Part shown: in pieces, positions 33,481 through 42,036 of the stretch | Position numbering within the stretch: position 1 is the first letter of the stretch | Layout: the number at the start of each line of letters is the position of its first letter | Assembly (NCBI GenBank): GCA_937982565.1 | Contig: CALJLN010000046.1 | Span: forward strand, 186,001-250,000 | Reading direction: 5' to 3' | DNA from: UBA2421 sp002343075 | GTDB taxonomy: Bacteria > Planctomycetota > Phycisphaerae > Tepidisphaerales > Tepidisphaeraceae | DNA length: 64,000 nucleotides | The notes under the pieces: generated by a model | The model's input: only the letters and a program-made list of their open reading frames with translations | Told to the model about the DNA's origin: nothing | Database searches by the model: none | Made by a program: the position numbers and the translations under genes

Positions 33481-33780
33481 GATGATCTCCTGATCTCTTG
33501 AAATTGGGCAGCGACCCGCCCTTACTTTCGGGGTCGCAAGTGAAAGTGGCCGCACGTTCCGGCCGGGAAGGTGGAAGGCGATCAGAAGACCATGACATAC
33601 TTCGCATCCGCGCGTTGCAGGCTTTGCTCGACGAACCAACCGTCAAAAATGCTACCCAATCTGCTGAATTATGCAAATGTGAACCACCCGAATTGTCTCG
33701 CGCGCATCAACCCCCCGGACTTCGTGCACGGATCTACACGCGAGCACGCAACTTTCCGCGAGATTCGGGGTTTCTCCAAT

Positions 33781-34800
33781 ATGAACATCCTCATACTCGG
33801 CGGCACGGGTTTTCTCGGACCTCAGACAGTTCAGTCTGCCCTCGCCCGCAAGCACAAGATAACCCTTTTCAATCGGGGAAAGACCAATCCGGGGATGTTC
33901 CCCGACCTTGAGTCTATTGTCGGCGATCGCAAGGTGCCCGAGTCGGTGGCTCAACTCAAAGGGCGGCAGTTTGATGCCGTTATCGATACATCGGGCTACT
34001 TTCCGAAAGACGTCACCCTCACCGCCGAGGTGCTCGCCCCGACGGTGAAACAGTACGTCTTTGTTTCATCCGTCAGCGTGTACGCGAATCCTGCGCAACC
34101 CGGCCTGGATGAAACAAGCGACGTTGGCACGTTACCCGATCCAACCATCGACAAAATGAGCAACGAAGCCTACGGCCCGCTGAAGGCATACTGCGAACAG
34201 GCCGCCGAGGCGGCCATGCCGGGGAAAGTTACCAACATTCGCCCGGGCCTGATTGTCGGCCCGGACGATCCAACCGATCGTTTCACCTACTGGCCCGCCC
34301 GCCTCGCGCGCGGGGGCGAGGTGCTATGCCCGGGGCCAATCGACAACCCGATTCAATACATCGACGTGCGAGACCTCGCCGATTTCATCATCGATACTAT
34401 TGATGACAGCCACACGGGCATCTACAACGCACTCGGCCCGTCGCACGAGCACACGATGGCCGATCTCATTCACGGTTGTCGCGCTGCGACTACGAGCGAC
34501 GCGCGATGCACATGGGTGGATTGGCAGTATGCGGTGCAACATGGAGTCGGCCCATGGATGGAGATGCCGCTGTGGCTTCCACCCGATGGGAACAGCGATG
34601 GCTTTAGCCGCGTGAAGAACGAGAAGGCGATCAGCGTGGGGCTGAAGTTTCGACCGCTCGCAGAGACCATTCGAGACACGCTGGCCTGGAGCCGAACGCG
34701 GCCCGGCGACCACAGATGGGGCGCGGGCATTACAGCGGAGAAAGAAGCGCGCGTGCTCGCGGCGTGGCATGATCGCAAACCGACGACGCAGCCGGGGTGA
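33781..34800 (+). CDS. NAD-dependent epimerase/dehydratase family protein
   Basis: An extended SDR: the coenzyme motif MNILILGGTGFLGPQTVQSALARKH opens it, the active site YxxxK is in YGPLKAYCEQAAE and the serine in VFVSSVSVYANP. Other landmarks are NIRPGLIVGPDDPTDRFTYWPARLARGGEVLCPG and QYIDVRDLADFII. The protein resembles the isoflavone-reductase-like or chloroplast-stem-loop-binding-protein-like subgroup rather than GalE, but its substrate is not known. It has 339 residues. ATG 33781 is the natural start. It diverges from the RRM gene, with about 300 bp between them, and is followed by the riboswitch-containing leader. Confidence 0.85.
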   Translation: MNILILGGTGFLGPQTVQSALARKHKITLFNRGKTNPGMFPDLESIVGDRKVPESVAQLKGRQFDAVIDTSGYFPKDVTLTAEVLAPTVKQYVFVSSVSVYANPAQPGLDETSDVGTLPDPTIDKMSNEAYGPLKAYCEQAAEAAMPGKVTNIRPGLIVGPDDPTDRFTYWPARLARGGEVLCPGPIDNPIQYIDVRDLADFIIDTIDDSHTGIYNALGPSHEHTMADLIHGCRAATTSDARCTWVDWQYAVQHGVGPWMEMPLWLPPDGNSDGFSRVKNEKAISVGLKFRPLAETIRDTLAWSRTRPGDHRWGAGITAEKEARVLAAWHDRKPTTQPG

Positions 34801-34868
34801 TTAGCGCTACGTGGACGCGCGAAACTTTAGCAAAACTGCAATCCGACAACTTTTTTGTGAAATGATCC

Positions 34869-34896
34869 TTGACTCGCGTCGTCATACCGCTAGAGT
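34869..34896 (+). promoter_or_regulatory. Promoter of the riboswitch-led transcript
   Basis: TTGACT (34869-34874) and TAGAGT (34891-34896) are 16 bp apart. The transcript would begin near 34903, directly at the 5' end of the riboswitch aptamer. Confidence 0.55.
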
Positions 34897-34904
34897 TTTC
34901 GTCA

Positions 34905-35095
34905 GCTTGACCGCCTAAGTGTCTGCCCGAGAGCAGACACGCGGAGAACCCAACCTCGATGAACGAGGTCGTTCCGAAAGCCGCAAGGTTTTAAGGAACA
35001 GGGGCAAATTCGAGGTGCACCAGTTTGGTGCATCCATCGAAGGGCGACTTTCAACGGCCCAGCCCGTCAGCTAACTCCGTCGGCATTTGAAAGGG
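34905..35095 (+). ncRNA. Cyclic di-AMP (ydaO-yuaA class) riboswitch
   Basis: The order of conserved blocks matches the ydaO aptamer: GACCGCC (5' arm of P1), hairpin GTGTCTGC/GCAGACAC (34919-34940), GCGGAGAACCCA (family GGAGGAACC), then GGGGCAAATTC (family GGGGUGAAUC), a hairpin GGTGCACC..GGTGCATC, AAGGGCGACTTTC, and the most diagnostic CCCGTCAGCTAACTCCGTCGGC at 35061-35083, in which the family has CCCGACAGCUAACUCCG.AGGC. A TTGAAAGGGA tail pairs back to the GACTTTCAA stretch. The region between the two conserved cores is enlarged by a CCTCG/CGAGG hairpin and a GTTCC/GGAAC helix. c-di-AMP binding and an effect on the downstream 77-aa gene are inferred. No complete terminator/antiterminator pair is obvious between 35095 and 35244. 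Confidence 0.85.
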
Positions 35096-35244
35096 ATCAA
35101 CGCTCCTACCGGGCGTCTCGATCCTGTGATTGTACAACTTGATGGAACGTAACTTCACCCCGCGCCGGGACTTCGGCGCAGCGCGTGCTGATTCGTTCAA
35201 GCTGGCACGACGCTGCTGCTAAGACGGCGCACAGGAGATGCACC

Positions 35245-35478
35245 ATGGAAGCCTCACAGGCCGATCAGATTCGCAAAGCGATTGAGTCGCTCATTGATGC
35301 CAAGCTGCTGGATGCGCTAAGCAAGCCCGGCGGGCTGGATCGCCTTCTCGCGTACCGCGCAACCGGTGTCGCACCGTTTGGCGTCCGCATGGCACAGCGG
35401 AAGCTCACCGATGTGTTACAGCAAACCGCGTCGCACCAGGGAGAGCATCAGGACGAGTATGCCACCCATGCCGCGTGA
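35245..35478 (+). CDS. 77-aa protein of unknown function under riboswitch control
   Basis: MEASQADQIRKAIESLIDAKLLDALSKPGG begins a small, mostly helical soluble protein. The middle (RLLAYRATGVAPFGVRMAQRKLTDVLQQ) is also helical and amphipathic, and the tail is rich in His, Gln and Glu. AGGAG lies 7 bp before the ATG. It is the first gene after the c-di-AMP riboswitch and a perfect terminator follows 94 bp after its stop, so riboswitch, gene and terminator make a complete unit. I recognise no family. Known ydaO-controlled genes encode potassium transporters, osmolyte systems or cell-wall hydrolases, and this protein is none of these. Confidence 0.7.
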   Translation: MEASQADQIRKAIESLIDAKLLDALSKPGGLDRLLAYRATGVAPFGVRMAQRKLTDVLQQTASHQGEHQDEYATHAA

Positions 35479-35571
35479 AGCGAATTCGAAACAGTTGAAA
35501 TTTTAACGACCCGCCAACTGGCGCGTCCCCAGCTAAAACCGGCTGCGGAGTTGATGACCGCAGCATAACAG

Positions 35572-35629
35572 TCCGCGACGAACTCCAGACGTCTTTTCGT
35601 CTGGGTGTTCGTCGCGGATTTGTTTAATT
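35572..35629 (+). terminator. Intrinsic terminator of the riboswitch transcript
   Basis: TCCGCGACGAAC (35572-35583) and GTTCGTCGCGGA (35607-35618) form a perfect 12-bp stem, capped by an inner CCAGACG/CGTCTGG hairpin, and followed by TTTGTTTAATT. Very strong. Confidence 0.88.
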
Positions 35630-35710
35630 CCCGTTGTTTATCGACCGGCCTGTCGTGCAACTTGTCGTTAACGCGCAGCCGACACGGCCAGCACGGGCAA
35701 GATCGAACGG

Positions 35711-36298
35711 TCAGGCGCGTTCCGGGCCAAAGTCCAACCCCGCGTAGATTTCCGCCAGCGGTAGTTCGATCTTCACACTCCGCAGCTTCGCCACGGCCTC
35801 CAGACCGTCGAAGTGGCTAAACAGCCAGTCAGAGTCGGCCTGCCGCAAGTAAACCTCAACCCGCGGAGTTTCCTGTGAGATCAGAACGTACTCCTGTAGC
35901 GAAGCCATGTCGCGATACATCGAAAATTTCTCCCCGCGGTCATAGGCTTCTGAAGACTCGGAAATCACCTCAAAAACAACGGTGGGATTGACGATCGTCG
36001 TCTTCTTCGGGTCATCGACATCAAACGTCGGGGGCGTGCATAAGATTTGCGCGTCGGGATAAAAATAGCTAAGCCGTTTCTCCACCCGCACGCGCATGTC
36101 GCTATCGAGCGGCTCACAGCGGTGGCCCATCAGCCGGTTCCCGAGCGTGCGAATGAGATTTGTTTTCAGCTTGCTATGCCGATACGAGCCCCCTGCCATT
36201 GCGATGATTTCGCCGTCGTGATACTCGTTCTTGCCCTCCGATTTCTCCTCCAGCGCAAGATACTCGGCGATGGTGTAGAGGTGTTTGGTGGCCGGCAT
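35711..36298 (-). CDS. Uma2 family (DUF820) putative PD-(D/E)XK endonuclease
   Basis: The Uma2 features are YTIAEYLALEEKSEGKNEYHDGEIIAMAGGSYRHSKL, the nuclease-like core SYFYPDAQILC and PTVVFEVISESSEAYDRGEKFSMYRDMASLQEYVLI, with the D..EVxS arrangement of the active site. At 195 residues it is of normal size. Uma2 genes are numerous in planctomycetes and cyanobacteria, and their role is unknown. It is oriented against the riboswitch unit and followed upstream by 370 bp of non-coding sequence. Confidence 0.85.
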   Translation of the reverse strand: MPATKHLYTIAEYLALEEKSEGKNEYHDGEIIAMAGGSYRHSKLKTNLIRTLGNRLMGHRCEPLDSDMRVRVEKRLSYFYPDAQILCTPPTFDVDDPKKTTIVNPTVVFEVISESSEAYDRGEKFSMYRDMASLQEYVLISQETPRVEVYLRQADSDWLFSHFDGLEAVAKLRSVKIELPLAEIYAGLDFGPERA

Positions 36299-36668
36299 TG
36301 TATTTCTACATCATACTCGCAACAATTATGCAGAGAAGCCCGATTTCGCCGCCGAACAGCCGTTTTTCATGGTTCCAAATGTGCCCTCTCCGGTATCTTT
36401 GACGGCTCCAAACCGGCGCGGCCGTTGTCCGGTGTTCGTGAGCCTGCCTTGTATCCCATCGCGATCCCCGTGGCGCGACGTAAACTACTATCGCAGCAGA
36501 GTTTGGTAGAATGCCACTGCCCGGTGCCGGTTGATGGCGCGCGTCTCGGTGTGAATCGCACTTGGCGTGGTAGTTTGGCCCCTGTTGTGGGAAATATACT
36601 GGGGGGCAGGTCGAATAGAGTGCAGCAGGTGTGATTTTTGGAAGTCTGTTGCGGGTTGAAGGGTCAAC
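36299..36668. other. Intergenic stretch before the kinase operon
   Basis: No gene is supported. TATACT at 36595-36600 is a good -10 box, about 65 bp before the kinase start, but no ideal -35 box sits at the right distance (TTGGCC at 36575-36580 is only 14 bp away). Confidence 0.4.
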
Positions 36669-39600
36669 ATGATGTGGGCATTTCAATACAAGCACGGCGA
36701 TCGCCCGCTGGAAGGGTATACCATCCAACGTGCGGCCGGCCGCGGCGGGTTCGGCGAGGTTTACTACGCCATCTCAGACTCTGGCCGCGAAGTGGCACTC
36801 AAAGTGGTGCAGGGCTACGAGCAGATTGAGCTTCGGGGCATCACGCAGTGCATGAACCTCAAGTCGCAGCACCTGGTGAGCATTTTTGACGTTCGCTATA
36901 ACGAGCTTGGCCGGCCCTTTGTCATTATGGAGTATGTCGCCGGGCCAAACCTGCGGCAGATGATCGACGAGTGCCCCGCAGGGCTGGGCACGCAAAAGGC
37001 GGCCTTTTTTCTCCGCGAGATCGCCAAGGGCCTGCAATATCTCCACGACTGCGGCATCGTCCATCGTGACTTGAAGCCGGGCAACATCTTTTACGAGAAC
37101 GGCATCGTCAAGATTGGTGATTACGGGCTGAGCAAAGCCATCAGCACGAGCCAGCACAGCGGGCAGACTGTAACTGTCGGCACGGTGCACTACATGGCAC
37201 CCGAAATCGGCGCGGGGAAGTATGACAGGTCGATCGACATTTATGCGATGGGCGCCGTTCTCTTTGAGATGCTGACCGGCATGGTGCCTTTCGTTGGCGC
37301 GTCACCCACAGAAGTGCTGATGAAGCACCTGTCTGCCGAACCGGACTGCAGCAATATTCCCGAACCGTTCTGCACGGCCATCCGCAAAGCCATGGCGAAG
37401 GACCCCGCTGAGCGGTTTCAGAGCGTGCAGGAGATGGTCGAGTCGGTGTTTGGTGCTGAACATGTGCAGATGTCGATGAGCCAGTTCAACGCGCAAGACC
37501 TAACGATGGTCGCCGGGAAAGTGGCAGAGAAGGTGCTGGCCGGCCGCAGCGGGGGCGGGAGCGGAGCGTTCTCTCCTTCGTCCATGCCCGGAAGAGCCAC
37601 CGCGACTGCCACTGCAACCGCAACCGCAACCGCGGGACGACTCGACGGTGCATTTGCTGAAGCCGGAGATCGCGGCGCGCATGGGCCTACCAAGTCCGTC
37701 GATGACTCAGACGCAGAAGATGCAGACGAAAAGCTCGCAATCGACGGCTGGGCCGAGTTGGGGCAGGATCGGCTTCCGATTCAGGCACGACTGGTGATCG
37801 CCGGATCAGTGATCCTTGCCTGCGCAGGTGCCGCAGCCCTGTTTGGAGGCTGGAGGAGCGGCAGGCCGTCGGTCGATCCAGTGCTGGTCTTGATTATCGT
37901 CGCACTTTCGGCAAGCAGTGCCACTGCAACGATGCTCTTCGCCTGCCGATGGCTGGCGCGCGTGGTGAAAAACGAATCCGAAGCCCTGCAGCGGATCTCG
38001 ATCATCGCGCCGACTGCCATTGCCGCGAATTTACTGTCTCTACCCATCTACTTCGGCGAGGACGGACTCGAACGGAAGGCACTCTGGACGGTTATCGCGA
38101 TCGCCGCCCCGCTGTTTGTCGTGGATGTGCGGTCGTGGCTAAGCCCGACGCGCGTTCAGCGGATCAATGCCGGGCACGCCTTCGCGGTCTGCGGGATTGC
38201 CTTTGTCGTCGCCATGATTTTTCAGGGCAGCCCCGTGATTGCGGTCGGTGTGCTGGCAGGCATTGCCCTTGCGGTGCAGATTGTATCCCCGTGGGACCCG
38301 GAACTGCGATTTACCCCCAAACCCGCTCTGGAAGATCGCTACGCGCTCGGCGGACTGGGCATCCGGGCTGATCGGGGGGGTCAAGGCCAATCCCCGGTGG
38401 CTCGCGCCATGGCGGTGCCACCCATTGCGACTTTGAACGCCCCACCGCCGATCCCGCCGGCCCGCGGAATTGAATACCCTGCCGTGAGCGGAAAACCCGA
38501 TTATCCGCCCGTCCGCAGAGCAGTGCCGTTTGTGTGGCTCGGTATCTTCATCGCTCTGGTGGCAGTCGGCATCCCGCTCATCGTCGCCGCCGACAGCGCG
38601 CCGATGCGGACCTGGAACGACGTCGTAACTCGAAACGGCAAGGACTTTATCTATCCGCGAGCTGCAATGTCAGCCCAGGCAATCACACTGCTCGCGGCGG
38701 GGGTGGGTTCGCTGGTTCTGGCAGTCTTTGCAATGGGCCGCGCGATCACTAAGCGATTTCGCGGCTGGTGGCTTTACATCATCCGGCCCGTCGTCAGGAC
38801 GGCGTGCATTCTCACGATCGTTGTCAGCGGGATCATTCTGGGCAACGCATCGCTACAGGGCGGCCAGCAGGCCATGCTCACGAGCTTTATCGTCCTTTCG
38901 AGTTTGATCTTGCTCTTTGTCACGGTCGTCCCGCCGCACTGGTTTGATCCGCAGGCGAAGAAACTCAGGAAATCGCCCCAGCCGCTGCCGACTCCGGCAA
39001 AGTCCGAGTTGGTTTCCGCCGCCGACGACGCCATCTCCCCGCGGAAGCGCGTCTGGGCACTCTTGCTGGCGGTCATCGGCTTCGCAGGCTTCGGCGGGCT
39101 ACATCGATTCTACGTTGGAAAAGTCGGGACGGGCATCCTCTGGCTCATTACGGGCGGGTTGTTTTACATCGGCACGATAATCGACGTCATCATGATTTTG
39201 TCGGCAGAGTTTACGGACAGCGACAAGAAGAAGCTCGTCCGCTGGGCCGACGAACCATTGCCCGGCGAACCAACCAACCCCACCCGCGGCAGCGATGTGC
39301 TCGGCGGGCTGGTGCGGTCGGTTTCCAGTTCTATCGCCAGCGCAAATGTCTCCAAGGCCAGGGCCGCCGAGATGGCCCGCACGGCCGGCGGGGGCATCGC
39401 TAGCGCACTTGCAGCACTGTTTCTCTTCGCAGGCACGTTGACCGCCTTCGCGCTCGCCATTGATGTCCCGGCGGCCATCGATGCGGGCCGGCCACACCCT
39501 CAGGTGAAACGAGATTTAGTCGAAGCGTTCACCCAAATGAACCTGATCTCTGAATCGAGTGGCACACCCGATCGCAGGCCCAACGCTGGCACTTCGTCCG

Positions 39601-40421
39601 GCGCGTCGGACCAACGCCGCGCGCAGGCGCAGTCGTCGAGACACGCGCGACAGGATGGCAGCAGGCAACCCGGCATCACCCCCGGAATCGATTCGGCGGC
39701 CGCGGCGCTTCAGAACCAGTTTCAAGGGTTCGACCGCGAGCTTGCCAGGGCCATTGTCGATGCCACCCGCAACGCGACCCGCGGGGGAATGCCCGTGCGG
39801 CAGGTGGTCGAGATCAAGGCCGCCGTGAGCGCAACCATCGCTATGCGCGACGCGCTGAAGGCGCTGGAAGATGCCCGCAACTCCCTCGCCGCCCTCGAAC
39901 GCGCGCGGCAGCCCGCGCAAGCTACAGCCGCCAACGCAGAAGCAAGTGCGGCCGGTGCGGCAGAGCCCATCGAGATACCCGACTTTTCCCAAAGCCTGAA
40001 GCAATACACCGAAGACTTAAGCCTGCAGGCGGATGACGACACCGACTCCGTGGCGGCCCCGCTGTGGTTTTTCGGGGTTGTGGTCTCGGGTTTGTTCTAC
40101 CTACTGGGTGTAGCGCTGCTGGTGATCGCCCGCCGGTCGCATGGAGCACCGCACCTTCTTCGCGGAATTGCTGCGGTGGCGTGCATCATCGTAGCGATGG
40201 GTGTGCTGCACGCATCGGTCAGCCAGTCGCAGTTCTGGGAAGTCACCGCCGGTGCGTCGATGCAGGCGATGAGCAAGCGAGCCATGAGTGTGCTGCAAAG
40301 TGGCCCCACGATTCTCGCGGGCGTCACGATATTGGGGGCGATCGTCATGATGGGCTGGCCGCCGCGCAAACAGAGCGTCGATAAGGCTGCCTTAACCGCC
40401 GCCGGCGAGATCGGACATTAA
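36669..40421 (+). CDS. Very large membrane Ser/Thr protein kinase with TM2 domain
   Basis: Residues about 10-270 form a eukaryote-like kinase: glycine loop AAGRGGFGEVYYA, VALKVV lysine, catalytic HRDLKPGN, DYG in IVKIGDYGLSKA (instead of DFG), and APE as MAPEIG. A linker with a (Ala-Thr) run (about 310-325) precedes several membrane helices (about 370-390, 400-420, 440-525), more membrane segments (about 620-770), a TM2 domain (RKRVWALLLAVIGFAGFGGLHRFYVGKVGTGILWLITGG, about 795-850) and two C-terminal helices. The 1250-residue size is unusual. A membrane protein gene starts 4 bp after the stop and an ECF sigma gene overlaps that, so kinase, membrane protein and sigma factor form one operon. 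The kinase may relay a membrane signal to the sigma factor. Confidence 0.9.
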   Translation: MMWAFQYKHGDRPLEGYTIQRAAGRGGFGEVYYAISDSGREVALKVVQGYEQIELRGITQCMNLKSQHLVSIFDVRYNELGRPFVIMEYVAGPNLRQMIDECPAGLGTQKAAFFLREIAKGLQYLHDCGIVHRDLKPGNIFYENGIVKIGDYGLSKAISTSQHSGQTVTVGTVHYMAPEIGAGKYDRSIDIYAMGAVLFEMLTGMVPFVGASPTEVLMKHLSAEPDCSNIPEPFCTAIRKAMAKDPAERFQSVQEMVESVFGAEHVQMSMSQFNAQDLTMVAGKVAEKVLAGRSGGGSGAFSPSSMPGRATATATATATATAGRLDGAFAEAGDRGAHGPTKSVDDSDAEDADEKLAIDGWAELGQDRLPIQARLVIAGSVILACAGAAALFGGWRSGRPSVDPVLVLIIVALSASSATATMLFACRWLARVVKNESEALQRISIIAPTAIAANLLSLPIYFGEDGLERKALWTVIAIAAPLFVVDVRSWLSPTRVQRINAGHAFAVCGIAFVVAMIFQGSPVIAVGVLAGIALAVQIVSPWDPELRFTPKPALEDRYALGGLGIRADRGGQGQSPVARAMAVPPIATLNAPPPIPPARGIEYPAVSGKPDYPPVRRAVPFVWLGIFIALVAVGIPLIVAADSAPMRTWNDVVTRNGKDFIYPRAAMSAQAITLLAAGVGSLVLAVFAMGRAITKRFRGWWLYIIRPVVRTACILTIVVSGIILGNASLQGGQQAMLTSFIVLSSLILLFVTVVPPHWFDPQAKKLRKSPQPLPTPAKSELVSAADDAISPRKRVWALLLAVIGFAGFGGLHRFYVGKVGTGILWLITGGLFYIGTIIDVIMILSAEFTDSDKKKLVRWADEPLPGEPTNPTRGSDVLGGLVRSVSSSIASANVSKARAAEMARTAGGGIASALAALFLFAGTLTAFALAIDVPAAIDAGRPHPQVKRDLVEAFTQMNLISESSGTPDRRPNAGTSSGASDQRRAQAQSSRHARQDGSRQPGITPGIDSAAAALQNQFQGFDRELARAIVDATRNATRGGMPVRQVVEIKAAVSATIAMRDALKALEDARNSLAALERARQPAQATAANAEASAAGAAEPIEIPDFSQSLKQYTEDLSLQADDDTDSVAAPLWFFGVVVSGLFYLLGVALLVIARRSHGAPHLLRGIAAVACIIVAMGVLHASVSQSQFWEVTAGASMQAMSKRAMSVLQSGPTILAGVTILGAIVMMGWPPRKQSVDKAALTAAGEIGH
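37596..37635 (+). repeat. GCAACC microsatellite inside the kinase gene
   Basis: ACCGCGACTGCCACTGCAACC-type hexamers encode a run of Ala-Thr (RATATATATATATAGR) in the linker after the kinase domain. The six-base period can expand or contract without a frameshift. Confidence 0.6.
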
Positions 40422-40425
40422 GCTT

Positions 40426-41088
40426 ATGTTGCCGCGCGCCATGTCAATCCTCGTAATCCTCAGCGTCTTCACGCTCGCTCCGGTCTATGCAAGCGTTACA
40501 ACATTTGAATCGACAAGCCCCGGAGCGAGCGAAGCCGACGCCATTAACCAGGCCATCGACGAGGCCGCGCAGACGCTCGCGCCGATCGTCCGCGATCGAG
40601 CCCAGTTGTTACTAAAGAAGCAACATCTGCTTCCCACCGCGCCGCCTTCGATCGAGGCAATGCGAGGACTGTTGGCCGAGGCGCTGCGCGACGGCGGGGT
40701 AATCATTGACAGCAGCGCCAAGAAACACGCCCGGCCTTACGGCGACGTCTACTACGCCACGTTGTCGCTCGATGTCACCCCCAACTGGCTCAACCAGACC
40801 GCCCGCCGAGCCGCAGGGTTGGCGGCGCGCGACCGGCATCGCGATTTCGTGTTGTTTGGCGGGGCTGCAGGGATGATTGCAACAGTTTCGATCCTCTATC
40901 TCGCTGCAAATGCGCTGACAAAGGGGTATTATCGCAACCGGCTCCGATTCACTGCGATATGTGCCCTGATCGCAGGATCGGCGCTTGTGGCCGCCGCCAG
41001 GTATGCCCCGCCCCGCGGAGTCATGGTGGGTGGCGAGTTGAAGCAGACCGTCGAGCCGAGGACAATCCACAACGCATGGCAGAATTAG
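40426..41088 (+). CDS. Membrane protein of unknown function in the kinase-sigma operon
   Basis: A 220-residue protein beginning MLPRAMSILVILSVFTLAPVYAS, a signal peptide. The following 90 residues (AINQAIDEAAQTLAPIVRDRAQLLLKKQHLLP) form a periplasmic helical part, then VYYATLSLDV, and two membrane helices near the end (DFVLFGGAAGMIATVSILYLAANAL; FTAICALIAGSALVAAA). It starts 4 bp after the kinase stop, and the ECF sigma gene begins within its last 13 bases. By position it could be an input or anchoring partner of the sigma factor. I recognise no family. Confidence 0.75.
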   Translation: MLPRAMSILVILSVFTLAPVYASVTTFESTSPGASEADAINQAIDEAAQTLAPIVRDRAQLLLKKQHLLPTAPPSIEAMRGLLAEALRDGGVIIDSSAKKHARPYGDVYYATLSLDVTPNWLNQTARRAAGLAARDRHRDFVLFGGAAGMIATVSILYLAANALTKGYYRNRLRFTAICALIAGSALVAAARYAPPRGVMVGGELKQTVEPRTIHNAWQN

Positions 41089-42002
41089 CCGAAGCAGACC
41101 GTTACCTTCTGGAGCAAATCGACCGTGGCAACAAAGACGGCTGGGCACAGCTCGTTCAGCGTTATCAGGGCCGGTTGCTGGCGTTTGCGCGCAGCAGGCT
41201 CTCCCGCAAAGCCGAAGCAGAGGACCTCGTGCAGGACACTTTCATCGCGTTTCTGGAGGCCATCAAGCGATTTGACCGACGCCTGAGCCTCGAAACCTTT
41301 CTCTTCACCATCCTGCGCCGCCGCATCATTGATGCCCTGCGCGGCAAGCGGCTCAAACTGACCTATCTGCAGGAAACCATGCACGGCGACCGAGACGACA
41401 TGGAAGACGCCTCAAGCCGGCTCGAAGGTCCGAGCATGACCGCAAGCTGGTACGCGCACCGCGCCGAAGATGCCAACCTTCTCTCCGATGCGCTGGGCGC
41501 ATCGCTCAATGCGCTGGTCGGCCGATTTCGAGAAGCTGAGAACTTTCGAGATCTCCAGATTGTCGAAATGCTCTTTTATGCCCAGCTTCGCAATAAAGAT
41601 GTCGCTTCGGTGATGAAGATGGATGAGAAAGCCATCGCGCTGATCAAACATCGATGCCTCAACGAGTTGCGCGATCATATCACGGCCCATGCCCGGCTAA
41701 ACAAGGCAGACTCGCAATGGCTCGCGTCGCCCGCTTGGGAGAGTGCAGAGTTTGCCGCGTCAATGGTGACCCAGGTCTGGGAAGCCCAGCGGCCCACCTG
41801 CCCCAAGCGGAGCACGATCGGCAGGCTGATGCTCGGCACGCTTGACGGAACATGGAAGAGCTACGTCGAGTTTCACGTTAATGAACTCGGCTGCCGCTTC
41901 TGCCGGGCCAATCTGGACGATCTACAGAAGCAAACCGATGAGGCACCCAAGGCGTTGCATGAACGAGTCATGCACTCAACCATCGGTTTCTTCCGCTCAT
42001 AG
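41076..42002 (+). CDS. ECF-type RNA polymerase sigma factor with C-terminal extension
   Basis: Sigma region 2 is ALVQRYQGRLLAFARSRLSRKAEAEDLVQDTFIAFLEAIKRFDRRLSLETFLFTILRRRIIDALRGK. Region 4 is VEMLFYAQLRNKDVASVMKMDEKAIALIKHRCLNELRDHI. About 90 extra residues follow, ending with a CRFCRANLDDL motif that could bind metal. Such ECF factors with long tails next to Ser/Thr kinases are a planctomycete hallmark, and the tail may be the target of phosphorylation or an intramolecular anti-sigma element (inference). ATG 41076 overlaps the end of the membrane-protein gene by 13 bp, so the operon is tightly coupled. No separate anti-sigma gene is seen. Confidence 0.9.
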   Translation: MAELAEADRYLLEQIDRGNKDGWAQLVQRYQGRLLAFARSRLSRKAEAEDLVQDTFIAFLEAIKRFDRRLSLETFLFTILRRRIIDALRGKRLKLTYLQETMHGDRDDMEDASSRLEGPSMTASWYAHRAEDANLLSDALGASLNALVGRFREAENFRDLQIVEMLFYAQLRNKDVASVMKMDEKAIALIKHRCLNELRDHITAHARLNKADSQWLASPAWESAEFAASMVTQVWEAQRPTCPKRSTIGRLMLGTLDGTWKSYVEFHVNELGCRFCRANLDDLQKQTDEAPKALHERVMHSTIGFFRS

Positions 42003-42036
42003 CACACGATCACGCCGCCTCAGATCACAGGACGGA

